A DNA stretch of 24,544 bases from Bacteroidales bacterium UBA1208 (GCA_002309955.1 DBXQ01000072.1:378-24921), one strand, 5' to 3'; positions 1-8,650 are shown, counted from the first letter of the stretch. A program made the numbers and translations. The notes: generated by a model not told the origin, from the sequence alone.

Positions 1-1401
1 AACGGTGGCTTCGTCACCCCCTTCAATCCCACCGAAGTCAACAACCACTTCACCGAAGCCAACAGCTGGCAGTACAGCACTTACGTACCGCACGATGTTT
101 CTGGATGGATTGCCCAAATGGGCGGCAAGGAAAAAGCCGAAGCCTTCCTCGACTCGCTCTTTACCACCAACAGCGAGACCACTGGGCGCGACCAAGTCGA
201 CATTACCGGCTGCATAGGGCAGTACGCCCACGGCAACGAACCCTCCCACCATGCTGCCTACCTCTATGCCTTCCTCGGCGCATCCGACAAACTGGACAAC
301 ACCGTTCACCGTATTCTCTCCGAACTCTATACCCCCAAGCCCGATGGTTTGTGTGGCAACGAAGACTGCGGACAAATGAGTGCCTGGTACGTCATGAGTG
401 CCATGGGATTCTATCCCGTATGCCCTGGCAGTGGTGAATATGTAACCGTCACCCCGCTTTTCGATCGCGTCACCATCCATACAGGTAACGACCGCATTGT
501 CATCAACAAGTCCGACTGGCAGCCTGGCCGATTCTGGGACGGAAAAGACTTTTCGCTTCGTTCCAAAAACCTCTTCCCTGAAGAGGCGCGCACCCCTCCT
601 GCACCCGTCTTCAGCGACTGGCAGCAATGCTTCAAGGACTCCCTCCTTGTCTCGCTCTCTGCCCGTAGCATTGTCAATGGTAACCCCGAGATGTATGAGA
701 CTGTGGACGGTAATCCTGTTATTTACTATACCACCGACGGCCGCATACCCGACACCCATGCCTTCCGCTATGTGCAGCCGATACTGGTCAACCGCGACAT
801 CACACTCAAAGCCGTGGCCTACAACCCAGCCACAGACCAATACAGCCCTGTGGTGAGCCAGACACTCACCCGCTTCATTGCCGACAAGCAGTTGCGCTAC
901 ATCACCAACCCCGCACCACAGTATAGCGAGAACGGCCCCGATGGCCTCATTGACCGCCTCTACGGCACCCCCAACTACCGTATTGGTGGCTGGCAGGGCT
1001 GGCAAACCGACATGGAAGTGGTCATAGACCTCCTCTCCTCCAAGACCCTCACCTCCGTCTCAGTCGATTGTCTCGACAACATGCGCGCCTGGATTTTCTT
1101 CCCCAAACGCATCGAAGTGAGCATTTCCTCCGATGGCAAGACCTTCAGGCCTTGGGCACAGCTCGATAACAACGAGTTCTCCGCTGTCCGCGAGCGACAG
1201 GAAGAGAGCGTGCAGCACAAGTTCACCTGCCACGGCCCGTATGCCACAGCCCGATACGTCAGAGTCAAAGCCGTCAACTACGGCAAAATGCCCTCCTGGC
1301 ATATCAGTGCCGGTGAGCAATCTTGGCTCTTTGTTGACGAAATCGAAGTTGGAAGCCATCTGGCCACCCTCATCTCCTCCTTCTCCACACAAGAAGATTA
1401 G
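1..1401 (+). CDS. GH92 alpha-1,2-mannosidase, C-terminal part (5' cut by window edge)
   Basis: The frame is open from base 1, so the start lies outside the window; 466 residues are visible. Family GH92 enzymes are calcium-dependent exo-alpha-mannosidases that trim N-glycan or mannan side chains, usually secreted or lipid-anchored. Family motifs are clear: FTEANSWQY (fragment residues 17-25), GQYAHGNEPSHH (73-84) and GNEDCGQMSAW (119-129), the conserved acidic motifs of the C-terminal catalytic domain; I do not assign catalytic roles to single residues. Two further modules follow: a chitobiase/hexosaminidase C-terminal-like segment (about 230-277, with IYYTTDG and LKAVAYNP) and an F5/8 type C (discoidin-like) carbohydrate-binding domain (about 319-450). 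The coding strand is strikingly C-rich compared with the + strand genes from 8836 on. No SusC/SusD pair is visible, so a polysaccharide utilisation locus, if any, lies upstream. Confidence 0.93.
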   Translation, partial: NGGFVTPFNPTEVNNHFTEANSWQYSTYVPHDVSGWIAQMGGKEKAEAFLDSLFTTNSETTGRDQVDITGCIGQYAHGNEPSHHAAYLYAFLGASDKLDNTVHRILSELYTPKPDGLCGNEDCGQMSAWYVMSAMGFYPVCPGSGEYVTVTPLFDRVTIHTGNDRIVINKSDWQPGRFWDGKDFSLRSKNLFPEEARTPPAPVFSDWQQCFKDSLLVSLSARSIVNGNPEMYETVDGNPVIYYTTDGRIPDTHAFRYVQPILVNRDITLKAVAYNPATDQYSPVVSQTLTRFIADKQLRYITNPAPQYSENGPDGLIDRLYGTPNYRIGGWQGWQTDMEVVIDLLSSKTLTSVSVDCLDNMRAWIFFPKRIEVSISSDGKTFRPWAQLDNNEFSAVRERQEESVQHKFTCHGPYATARYVRVKAVNYGKMPSWHISAGEQSWLFVDEIEVGSHLATLISSFSTQED

Positions 1402-1464
1402 TATTATAAATAACTAAAAAAAACACACTCAAAGAGCGTGATACATATCAAAAAACTCCAAACC

Positions 1465-1701
1465 ATGAAAAAACTAACGATAGCCTTGGCCGCAGTTGCG
1501 CTTTTAAGCCTCACTTCATGCCACACCAAAAACTGCCGTTGTTACCAACTGGTGGGAACCCGTTGGAGCGGTCCCTACACCACAACCACCTCAGTGGGCA
1601 TCACATGCAACTCACTTAACAGCCCTACCGAAGTATGCAATGAAATGGATGACCCCATACTTGACCCCTCCGACATCGGAGTCGACACCAAAAAGAAATG
1701 A
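1465..1701 (+). CDS. Small cysteine-containing lipoprotein of unknown function
   Basis: This 78-residue protein has a typical lipoprotein signal peptide: a MKK start, a hydrophobic stretch at 4-15 and a lipobox LTSC with the acylated Cys at residue 19. The mature part contains four more cysteines (two in NCRCYQ, one in ITCN, one in EVCNE), is rich in Thr and Ser, and ends in a lysine tail. I recognise no domain. An upstream in-frame ATG at 1438 would add nine residues before the signal peptide. I chose 1465 because it places the MKK start directly before the hydrophobic stretch. It lies 63 bp after the mannosidase stop and may be co-transcribed with it. Confidence 0.7.
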   Translation: MKKLTIALAAVALLSLTSCHTKNCRCYQLVGTRWSGPYTTTTSVGITCNSLNSPTEVCNEMDDPILDPSDIGVDTKKK

Positions 1702-1710
1702 ACGTTTTTT

Positions 1711-1790
1711 ATGGTGATTAGTGAAGGGTGATTAGTGAATAGACAAATGCATTGTCGAATCATTAATCACTCTTCACCCTTCACGACTAT
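1711..1790. terminator. Palindromic repeat between convergent genes, probable bidirectional terminator
   Basis: A long imperfect inverted repeat is centred on ATGCAT (1747-1752). GTGAAGGGTG at 1721-1730 matches exactly the reverse complement of 1775-1784, and pairing continues inward with mismatches. It lies between two convergent genes, as expected for a bidirectional terminator, and a T run (1705-1710) flanks the left side. The right arm runs into the glycosidase gene and forms its last codons. The segment GTGATTAGTGAATAGACA (1728-1745) recurs on the other strand at 8281-8298, so this is a member of a dispersed repeat family and not only a terminator. Confidence 0.6.
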
Positions 1791-2669
1791 TATGGCATTA
1801 GCCACGCGCCGTCCCCCAGCCGAGTCGAAATGGCCATTGTCTGAGGGATGATTGACAATGCCCTCATTGCCCCGGCCTTTCACATACATCGTTGTCGAGC
1901 CGCCACCGTCAAGATTCACTGCGTCGCAACATCCAAGCCAATGCATCACCCGTGTAAGCTCAGGGATACTCAGCCCCTCAGCCTCTCGGGGATGTCGTCC
2001 GTCAACCACAAGCATCACCACGGTGCCGTCGGGCTTGAGTCCCATGGCTGTGCGGTTGTGGCGCCTGTAAACGAAACTCCGGTCGAGTCGTTGGGGGACA
2101 TCAATACCCCTCCGGATAAGCATAGGTCCCGCAGTCATAATATTACTGTCTGGCAAGGCTCGTTCAGCCATCCTGTTACTGTCCGGCACCAAGAACCGGG
2201 GTCTGCGATTACCGTTCAGTTTGATAGTCGCGTACTGGTAATATTTGCGGTTAACACTATCGCGCATAGAAGGGGCGTTCATGCCCAATTCAACCCCTCC
2301 AATACGCAAATAACACACCGGAACCCCCGTCCGCATATCGAAATATGAACCGTTAATAGCGGCAAGAGCCTGATGGCGGTCGGCAAAAGAGGCGACTGTA
2401 GTGAGTTGACTGTCTGCAACAAAACCCATCCTTGAGGGTGATCCGGAGGGAATCTCAATGATGCTGAAGCATTGGTTTGAATTGAATACCTGTCGATGCA
2501 TAAAGTGATGATACATATATCGAAACCCACTCAGTGTGTCAGGATGCCAATCGGCATTAACAAAGGCAATCGAATCGGCCGTGTAGTCGCGTTGGGCAGT
2601 AAGTGGGAACGGTATCAGCATCAGGAATACCGTACACAACATTACATTATGGTGTAAGGCTTTCATCAT
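1767..2669 (-). CDS. Secreted phosphodiester glycosidase family protein (NAGPA/DUF2233-like)
   Basis: This 300-residue protein has an N-terminal signal peptide (about 1-26, ending LTAQ). The rest matches the phosphodiester glycosidase fold known from the mammalian mannose-6-phosphate uncovering enzyme and from many bacterial envelope proteins. Visible family motifs are AAINGSYFD (103-111), HNRTAMG (204-210), VVDGR (221-225), the hallmark NLDGGGSTTMYV (252-263) and RRVANAI near the end. Members cleave sugar phosphodiesters; the bacterial substrate is not known here, though cell-wall or capsule glycans are plausible. Adjacent ATG codons at 2669 and 2666 are both possible starts. It is last in the tamB-lytTR-glycosidase run, 99 bp after the LytTR stop. 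Its final codons (KGEE and stop) are part of an intergenic repeat arm, suggesting that repeat insertion or recombination set the present C-terminus. Confidence 0.85.
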   Translation of the reverse strand: MMKALHHNVMLCTVFLMLIPFPLTAQRDYTADSIAFVNADWHPDTLSGFRYMYHHFMHRQVFNSNQCFSIIEIPSGSPSRMGFVADSQLTTVASFADRHQALAAINGSYFDMRTGVPVCYLRIGGVELGMNAPSMRDSVNRKYYQYATIKLNGNRRPRFLVPDSNRMAERALPDSNIMTAGPMLIRRGIDVPQRLDRSFVYRRHNRTAMGLKPDGTVVMLVVDGRHPREAEGLSIPELTRVMHWLGCCDAVNLDGGGSTTMYVKGRGNEGIVNHPSDNGHFDSAGGRRVANAIIVVKGEE

Positions 2670-2710
2670 TTAGCTTTCTGTTTTTTTAATGGCGGTAGGT
2701 TCTGTGCCCC

Positions 2711-2758
2711 GTATCATATCAATATTTTAACGGATAAACATATCAACGAAATTTCAAC
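2711..2758. repeat. TATCAAC-type intergenic repeat, copy 1
   Basis: This copy lies in the 99-bp gap between the LytTR gene and the glycosidase gene. It resembles the copies at 8571-8605 and 8762-8796. Shared blocks are CCCCGTA just before it, GTATCA at the start, and CATATCAACGAA near the end. The unit is a degenerate run of roughly 9-10 bp words of the form TATCAACAT / TTCAACGTG. It is A/T-rich and non-coding, and its function is unknown. The similarity is visible by eye; no alignment score was computed. Confidence 0.6.
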
Positions 2759-2768
2759 TTTAATTTTG

Positions 2769-3614
2769 TCAATTGCCGAAAAGGCGAATCATGTCCGAAG
2801 CATACGATTTAGAAACGGGAATGTCTTCCACTCCGGGGTGACCGATTTCAGCGTATATGCCTTGCGGAGTTCGTTTCAGTGTGCGGACATGGCTTAAGTT
2901 GACAAAAAAGGAACGATGGCACCTCACCAATCCACTGGCACCCGCCAAACTCTCCATAGCCTTCAACGTGTTCCGCAGGCTGTAACGAACCAGTTTCCCT
3001 TCATCATCGTAGCAAATTGTAATATAGTTTCCAGCCGATTCGAGCGAGATAACGCGTTCGGCTCCCACCACCAGTTTCACGTTACCTTTCTCATCAGCAA
3101 ACCGTACCATACCGCTTTCATTGCGTTCGGCACCCCGTCGTAACTCTTCAATCAGAGACTCCGATTGATGCAATCGTCCGTCACGGTCTATCAACTCTAT
3201 GGCAAGCCAGTAACATACATAGGGTATAATGACAATCGAGAAACCTGTGATGAGTACCTGAGGCAGCAATGCAAAGAAGCCCAGATGCAGAAATAGGGAA
3301 AGAAAAAGGTCAACGAAAAGGCTTCCCACCACCCATTCGCAAGCTTGCCATAGCACCCATTCCCGTCTGGTCAAGTTGTGCCGAACCCATGCCACACACA
3401 ACAATGAGCGGCTTAGAATCAACACTCCCAATACAATGGCGCATACAACGGGCAGACAGAATCTGACATGTTCATGCCACCCCAGTTGCAATGCGTTGGC
3501 TTCACCGTAAAACAAAGGCTGGTATATCACTATAAACATCATGATGAATAGTGGTACCGCTATGCAAAACAGGATGTTGTTTTTGATGATGTAATATTGT
3601 TCCGATATTTTCAT
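2769..3614 (-). CDS. Membrane-anchored LytTR-family DNA-binding regulator (no receiver domain), copy 1
   Basis: This 281-residue protein has four predicted transmembrane segments (about 13-32, 51-72, 92-112, 118-138), a short linker likely to be helical (140-165) and a C-terminal LytTR DNA-binding domain (about 180-281). Domain hallmarks are ISLESAGNYITI, the RNTLK segment, LVRCHRSFFVNLSHV and IPVSKSYA. Classical LytTR regulators carry a phosphorylated receiver domain; here a membrane bundle replaces it, so the signal is probably sensed in or at the membrane. No histidine kinase is adjacent. It lies 52 bp after the tamB stop on the same strand and probably shares its transcript. A paralogue of the same architecture is at 22833-23705. 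The target genes are unknown. Confidence 0.88.
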   Translation of the reverse strand: MKISEQYYIIKNNILFCIAVPLFIMMFIVIYQPLFYGEANALQLGWHEHVRFCLPVVCAIVLGVLILSRSLLCVAWVRHNLTRREWVLWQACEWVVGSLFVDLFLSLFLHLGFFALLPQVLITGFSIVIIPYVCYWLAIELIDRDGRLHQSESLIEELRRGAERNESGMVRFADEKGNVKLVVGAERVISLESAGNYITICYDDEGKLVRYSLRNTLKAMESLAGASGLVRCHRSFFVNLSHVRTLKRTPQGIYAEIGHPGVEDIPVSKSYASDMIRLFGN

Positions 3615-3666
3615 TCGTTACTATTGCTTATGAATATTCTCGATATCATTGACTCTTTTTGACCTG

Positions 3667-6600
3667 TCAAAATTCCTTTCGTCGTCTTAGCCAAGGAAAC
3701 AACTCGGTGAAACTGTCGAAATCTTTTGATAGTTTAACACCCACACCCTGCTTGTATGGTAGTTCTGTGCGAGTGTAGAAACTGGTGTTGGAGCGATGGA
3801 ATCCATATACGTTGAAGTAGGGGTTGAAGCGATAGCCCACTTCAACGTCGCCAACCAGTACGTTCGATGTGGTGTTTTCCATTTCACTGGTGGTATTGCC
3901 GTATCCGAAGTTCGATTCGAAATAGAATTTATTCCATTGTTTACTGATTCCCACATCAAATTGTCCAGGAGTGTTGGCTGTACCTGAGTGGTATTTAAAG
4001 TTAACGTCAACAACTTTCACAAGATTCGACACCAAACTACTGGCCGACGATGTGATAAGGTTAATGCTGCTGCCATCATTCAGTATGTTCGCATCGCTCT
4101 CAGCAGTACCGCTGGGGGTGAACCGCCCCAGCAGAAGTAACGAAATGGACTGGTTCAGGATGTCGCGCTCGTTGTTCTTATCAATGTATGAAAACACCTG
4201 TTCTTGAACACTCTGTTCAGCATTAGGCAGTTGAATGTCGAACTTGATAGAGGGGTCTTGCAGAGTGCCTGCCAAAGAAATGACGTTCTCAACCAATACA
4301 TAATTGTCCCTGGCCGCAGACGAGGTGCCGTTGCCCATCAATGTGGCAAGGTTGACACGCTGATTGTATACAGCGTTAATGTTGAAACGGGCATCGTTTA
4401 TATTCCCCGGGAAATTGAGTGTGCTGCCTTCCTCAATGCTGAAGTTCTTGTTGATGAGTTGTAGCAACGAGAGCGTAAAGTTACCCGATGTGAACTCATA
4501 GTCACCCAATATGTTGGGTTCTTTTCCGTCGCGCATCACCACTTGGATGTCGCCACGTCCCACCGCAGTGACATTAGCTGTGAGTTGGTCGAAATCCATG
4601 GGCAAATGAACGGTTACGCCAGGTGTAACAGACACATTGGCTTGCAAGTTGATGTGATTGGTCTTGGTCGGAGTGGGCATCCGGCGGTTACGTCGGGCGG
4701 TGGGACTGGGTGAGATGAAGACAATATACTCATTCTCGCTCACCTGTCGACGATTGCTTATGGGGACATAGAGGTCGCTTCCTTTTTGTGCGGTGGCTTC
4801 TACGGCCACTTGGAGGTTGTTTACTGATCCGTTGATATCGGCATCAGCCGATACCATGAGTTTGCCGTGGAATGACTCTCCGTCGGCAGGTTTATTGAGT
4901 GCCATGATTCTGTCGGTATGCATCCGCAAGGCAAGGGTGGTTTTGGGCATTAATGTCATGGTACCGTTGATGTAGGCGGTATTGTGTTCGGCATCATGAA
5001 GTATGAGGTTGCGGAGGGTTAGTGTATTGTTTTCTATCCGTACAGTGTCGTTGATAGAATACGATACTCCAGTGGGGCTGAGTTTGATAAGTCCTTGGCT
5101 TATGCCAAAAGCACCGTCAATGCGAGGAGTTTGTATGGTGCCACGCATTGTCACCTGTCCGCCGACATAGCCTCCAAGTTCTGAAGCCACCGCCGAGAGT
5201 AAAGGTTGTGCGGTTGCAATAGGTAGCCGGTCGGCAATCAGATCAAATTCCATCGTTGTCGGATTTCCTTTGGTGTTAAAGAACCCATGCAAGTCCAATG
5301 GTTTATAGTTGCCGGCATCGGCCACTACGTTGACGTATACTCGGGGATCGCCAGTATTGTGTTGGGTTGCAATGTCCAGTTTGCCCAGTGGCTCATTGTT
5401 GACAGCCAGATTGTCAATCTGTAAATTAGCGTCGAAATGGGGATTGTGGCTCAGGTTCTGTACGCTAAAATATCCGTCAAGCAACCCGTCAATATTCAGC
5501 GGTTTCCCTGTCATTAGCAGGGCGCAAGCCTGTCCCACAGAGAAGTCGTCGAAACTGGCGCGTACATAGTCTTCCACATAGGCATCGGCCGATGAGTTGG
5601 CTCCTGCTATATCGCCATCGATGCGTACTGACTGTTCCATTCCGTATATTTTGAGGTTGTCAACCTTCACATGGTCGTTGTTGAGCCAAACACCGTTGGG
5701 GCATACCACACTCCATTGTTGCCCCATGACGTAGAAGTTTGGTTTGGTTATCATGATCCTATTGCCTTCTTTAGTGCTGGTAATGAATAGTTCAAGGTCG
5801 CCATAGTTCGTCAATGAATTCTGAATGTTGTTTCCCCATAACAGAGCCAATGTGGAGATGTTGCGGCCAATGCCTGCAGTGAGCGAGGGATTTTGCATTA
5901 GGGTCATGGAACCCACTTTGATATCGCTGGATTGTAGACGCAAACGATAATTTTCGCCCACGGTTCCCGCATCCACCCCTATGTCGTGCAAGGCTATGTT
6001 ACCCATGCGCAGTGAGTCGCTTTGCAGCACCAGTTTGAGAGCCTCGCCATAGTTGTAGTTGCCTCGCAGCCTTGTCCCTTCGGAAATCATCATGTTCGGC
6101 ATCCAATTGACGAATGTGTTGTTATGGTCAGTCCACATCAGTTCTATGTCCAGGTTGTCGGCTGCCAATTGGCTATAGGTTCGGTCTGTACTATCCCCGC
6201 TTTCGGGGTAGTGATTGTAGTATTTGGGCAGGAAACGACGGCAGAAATCTTGTGCCATAAGGGGCAGATGGGTGTATGAAAAATGGCCTTCGACAGATGT
6301 GAAAAACCAGTCGCAGCCCACAGCCACCCGTTTCCAACCGACAAACGGCAGGGCATTGTTGTCGGATTCGAATTCGGGTGTACTCGTCTCCGCCTGCAGA
6401 TTGATGCGGTGCATGTCCAGTTGGCGGCTACCTACTTCGACAGATGTGTTGTCAAGCGATACTGTGCCGGCCAGATGTTCCAGGTCATCGCCTGTAAGGG
6501 AGGCGCGTAAACGGGTCGAAACGGTTACTGCGCTGTCTGACTGGAATAGATGCAAGGCAGTCAGTTGGGCGTCGGTGAGCAGCACGTCGGCTTGATAGGA

Positions 6601-8169
6601 GTATGTGTTTAGGTCTGCCATTGCCGAAAGGTCGATACCTATCAGCGAGTCGCGTAATCCCACTTCGGCATTGAAGACTCCGGCCGACATCTCAGCCGAG
6701 AAAGAGGTGCGTTCCATATTCTCTCCACGGAACAGGGTGTTGTAAAGTCGCCCTTCCAAAGACAAATCCATCTTCTGAGGGTCGAAACCGGCTCCTTGGA
6801 AGGATATGTGCATGCCGGTGCGCCACACCCAGTCGTTGGGCAGCAACGAGCGGATTCCCAGCATGCGGGAGTCTACATCTCCCCAATAGGTATAGTCGCC
6901 CCTTATCGTGTCAAACATGAGATGGGCATGGGCTTCCAAGTCGCCCACCTTGCTGTTTGTATTAACCCAGGCCTCAATATCCTGCATGCCACCGCGGGCT
7001 TCGGCGCTGAGGTCTACCTCTTCCAATCGGCGCAATAGGTCGGGCAGTTGCAGAGGAACACTGTCGGGCAGGCGAACCGACGAGAGGTCGTCATAGCTGG
7101 TGTGGAGTCGGTGAAGGGTGGCATGAACGGCGGACTTCTCAATAAAAGGCAGGCCGGTGATGTGGCCATCGAACAGCAGATTGCTGTTTGCGCCGAACCG
7201 TACAAGGAGACTTTCGGCGGTCATGTCGGCTATGGTGCCGTACACATGGCCCTGAACCTGTGCGGTGAATACCGTCCCCCACAACAATGGAGCCCACCAG
7301 GAGGCATCGCGCATGCTCACTTCAGTGCCTTCCTTCAGCACCACATCATGCTCCACAGTGTTGCAGTAGTCGCCCATCTCGTCCCATCCGTCGTATTTGA
7401 GGCGTGCATCCATAAACACGCGGCTGTCGTCGGTCTGAAGATCCAGATTGGTGGCATTGATGCCCTGTGGACTCACTTCGGTGTCCATGGAGAGGTCGAC
7501 GATGTGCAGTCCAGACTGTTCTGTGGTGGTGAGCGATACAATGCGTGCTTTTATGTGGTCGCCCACTACGCTCACATTGCGTATCACTCCGCTGATGTCC
7601 CAATAGCGCATATGCGGAATGTCGACCCCGTGCAGTCGGGCTTCATGGTTTTTGGGCTCGGGAAGGTCTTGGATGTAGTCAATATTGTGCAGCCTCAATT
7701 CACCCACTTCGACGGAAAAGACCTCGGTGGATGGCTTATCAGGCCTTTCTTTATCCGAGGCGAAATAGTCTATGATGAAATTCAGGTTGATGCCCGACGT
7801 GCCATCGTCGTTCTTGAAAGTGTGTAGGTGGTATCGTCCGTTCCACAACTCAACCGAGCGGAACGAAAGACCTGTCCCATGAAATGGGAAACGCTTGAAC
7901 CGGCATGTGATGCGGTCACCCACATAGATGGTGTCATTGGTGGGCGAAATGAGCTCTATCTTGTCAAGAATCACATGGCTGATGGGGCTTGCGTGCAGAG
8001 CACCGATACGCACCTTACCTCCCCACTCTTTAGAGAAATAATTGCCCACCGCAGCACCGATGTACGATTGTACCACCGTGCTGTTGAGCAACGCTGTCAG
8101 GATGTAAAGGGCTAAAAAGAGTCCCGTAACCACGCGTCGCACCGCATATTTGTTCACTTTGCTCATCAT
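3667..8169 (-). CDS. tamB: Translocation/assembly module TamB-like inner-membrane protein
   Basis: TamB is an AsmA-like protein anchored in the inner membrane that spans the periplasm as a long beta-groove; it is implicated in outer-membrane protein assembly and phospholipid transport. This protein is 1500 residues, within the usual Bacteroidota range. It has one N-terminal transmembrane helix (about 12-33), then a very long, cysteine-poor beta-rich region of repeated alternating strands. The C-terminal TamB (DUF490) domain includes the blocks YEFTSGNFTLSLL, FSIEEGSTLNFPGN and ISLAGTLQDPSIKFDIQLP, then the SISLLLLGRF segment and an aromatic-rich beta tail ending LPYKQGVGVKLSKDFD. Adjacent ATG codons at 8169 and 8166 both fit the start. 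No TamA/BamA-like partner is visible. The gene is divergent from tsaD and followed by lytTR. Confidence 0.93.
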   Translation of the reverse strand: MMSKVNKYAVRRVVTGLFLALYILTALLNSTVVQSYIGAAVGNYFSKEWGGKVRIGALHASPISHVILDKIELISPTNDTIYVGDRITCRFKRFPFHGTGLSFRSVELWNGRYHLHTFKNDDGTSGINLNFIIDYFASDKERPDKPSTEVFSVEVGELRLHNIDYIQDLPEPKNHEARLHGVDIPHMRYWDISGVIRNVSVVGDHIKARIVSLTTTEQSGLHIVDLSMDTEVSPQGINATNLDLQTDDSRVFMDARLKYDGWDEMGDYCNTVEHDVVLKEGTEVSMRDASWWAPLLWGTVFTAQVQGHVYGTIADMTAESLLVRFGANSNLLFDGHITGLPFIEKSAVHATLHRLHTSYDDLSSVRLPDSVPLQLPDLLRRLEEVDLSAEARGGMQDIEAWVNTNSKVGDLEAHAHLMFDTIRGDYTYWGDVDSRMLGIRSLLPNDWVWRTGMHISFQGAGFDPQKMDLSLEGRLYNTLFRGENMERTSFSAEMSAGVFNAEVGLRDSLIGIDLSAMADLNTYSYQADVLLTDAQLTALHLFQSDSAVTVSTRLRASLTGDDLEHLAGTVSLDNTSVEVGSRQLDMHRINLQAETSTPEFESDNNALPFVGWKRVAVGCDWFFTSVEGHFSYTHLPLMAQDFCRRFLPKYYNHYPESGDSTDRTYSQLAADNLDIELMWTDHNNTFVNWMPNMMISEGTRLRGNYNYGEALKLVLQSDSLRMGNIALHDIGVDAGTVGENYRLRLQSSDIKVGSMTLMQNPSLTAGIGRNISTLALLWGNNIQNSLTNYGDLELFITSTKEGNRIMITKPNFYVMGQQWSVVCPNGVWLNNDHVKVDNLKIYGMEQSVRIDGDIAGANSSADAYVEDYVRASFDDFSVGQACALLMTGKPLNIDGLLDGYFSVQNLSHNPHFDANLQIDNLAVNNEPLGKLDIATQHNTGDPRVYVNVVADAGNYKPLDLHGFFNTKGNPTTMEFDLIADRLPIATAQPLLSAVASELGGYVGGQVTMRGTIQTPRIDGAFGISQGLIKLSPTGVSYSINDTVRIENNTLTLRNLILHDAEHNTAYINGTMTLMPKTTLALRMHTDRIMALNKPADGESFHGKLMVSADADINGSVNNLQVAVEATAQKGSDLYVPISNRRQVSENEYIVFISPSPTARRNRRMPTPTKTNHINLQANVSVTPGVTVHLPMDFDQLTANVTAVGRGDIQVVMRDGKEPNILGDYEFTSGNFTLSLLQLINKNFSIEEGSTLNFPGNINDARFNINAVYNQRVNLATLMGNGTSSAARDNYVLVENVISLAGTLQDPSIKFDIQLPNAEQSVQEQVFSYIDKNNERDILNQSISLLLLGRFTPSGTAESDANILNDGSSINLITSSASSLVSNLVKVVDVNFKYHSGTANTPGQFDVGISKQWNKFYFESNFGYGNTTSEMENTTSNVLVGDVEVGYRFNPYFNVYGFHRSNTSFYTRTELPYKQGVGVKLSKDFDSFTELFPWLRRRKEF

Positions 8170-8171
8170 CC

Positions 8172-8298
8172 ATAAATAGTGAAGAGTGAATGTTCTTGAA
8201 TGTGTTAATGTGTTAACGTGTGAATGAGTGAATTAGATTCACAGATTAGCACATTCACAAATTAACATATTCAAAACTTATGTCTATTCACTAATCAC
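8172..8298. repeat. Long imperfect palindromic repeat upstream of tamB
   Basis: The inner inverted repeat spans 8196-8274. The left arm begins TTGAATGTGTTAATGTGT, and the reverse complement of the right arm begins TTGAATATGTTAATTTGTG; the pairing is imperfect over about 35 nt per arm. Outer elements of the type GTGAAGAGTGAA (left) and the reverse complement of GTGATTAGTGAATAGACA (8281-8298, right) relate it to the repeat at 1711-1790. It ends within a few bases of the tamB start codon, so it may shape the tamB leader RNA. Such intergenic palindromes are common in Bacteroidales genomes; the role is unknown. Confidence 0.6.
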
Positions 8299-8519
8299 TT
8301 GTCACCAGTCTCTAAAATAAATTAACGTAGATGTATGAAAATTATTTTACCCGTCCGAAAAAACTTCTTCAAATGTCCTGAATAATCGGCAACGTGGCGC
8401 TATTCTCGCTTGCTTAGCCTTCCTTTTACGGTTGTTTTTGTATCAGTTCTCCTTTTATAGAAGGAAAAGGAAGGAATAACGATGGGATAACTGAGGTAAA
8501 ACGAGCGAATGTTTGTTTT

Positions 8520-8549
8520 ATGTTGATTTGTTTAATGTTGATGTGTTTA
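8520..8549 (+). repeat. Two-unit 15-bp tandem repeat
   Basis: ATGTTGATTTGTTTA (8520-8534) is followed directly by ATGTTGATGTGTTTA (8535-8549), one mismatch in fifteen. It sits between the structured stretch and the TATCAAC repeat. On the opposite strand the unit reads TAAACAAATCAACAT, related to the TATCAAC words nearby, so it may be a degenerate member of the same family. Confidence 0.6.
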
Positions 8550-8570
8550 ACAATTTGCACCCCGTACATC

Positions 8571-8605
8571 GTATCAACATTTCAACGTGTCGACATATCA
8601 ACGAA
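8571..8605. repeat. TATCAAC-type intergenic repeat, copy 2
   Basis: This copy is a run of related short words: GTATCAACAT, TTCAACGTG, TCGACATATCAACGAA. It is preceded by CCCCGTACATC. Copy 1 at 2711-2758 shares the flanking CCCCGTA and the CATATCAACGAA end. It lies immediately upstream of the probable tsaD promoter. Confidence 0.6.
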
Positions 8606-8617
8606 CAATCATATTTT

Positions 8618-8650
8618 TTTGTAATAATTGAGATTTTATTTGTATTTTTG
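8618..8650 (+). promoter_or_regulatory. Bacteroidota-type promoter reading toward tsaD
   Basis: TTTG (8618-8621) is followed after 21 bases by TATTTTTG (8643-8650), matching the known Bacteroidota -33/-7 pattern TTTG and TAnnTTTG. Transcription would start near 8657 and produce a leader of about 180 nt before the tsaD ATG. The A/T-rich setting makes chance matches possible. Confidence 0.55.

Noticed and set aside
1848..2348. 166-codon + strand open frame inside the glycosidase gene
   Set aside because: It is antisense to a protein with clear NAGPA motifs and has no family match of its own.
7048..7827. 259-codon + strand open frame inside tamB
   Set aside because: It lies fully antisense to a confident 1500-residue gene and has no recognisable domain.
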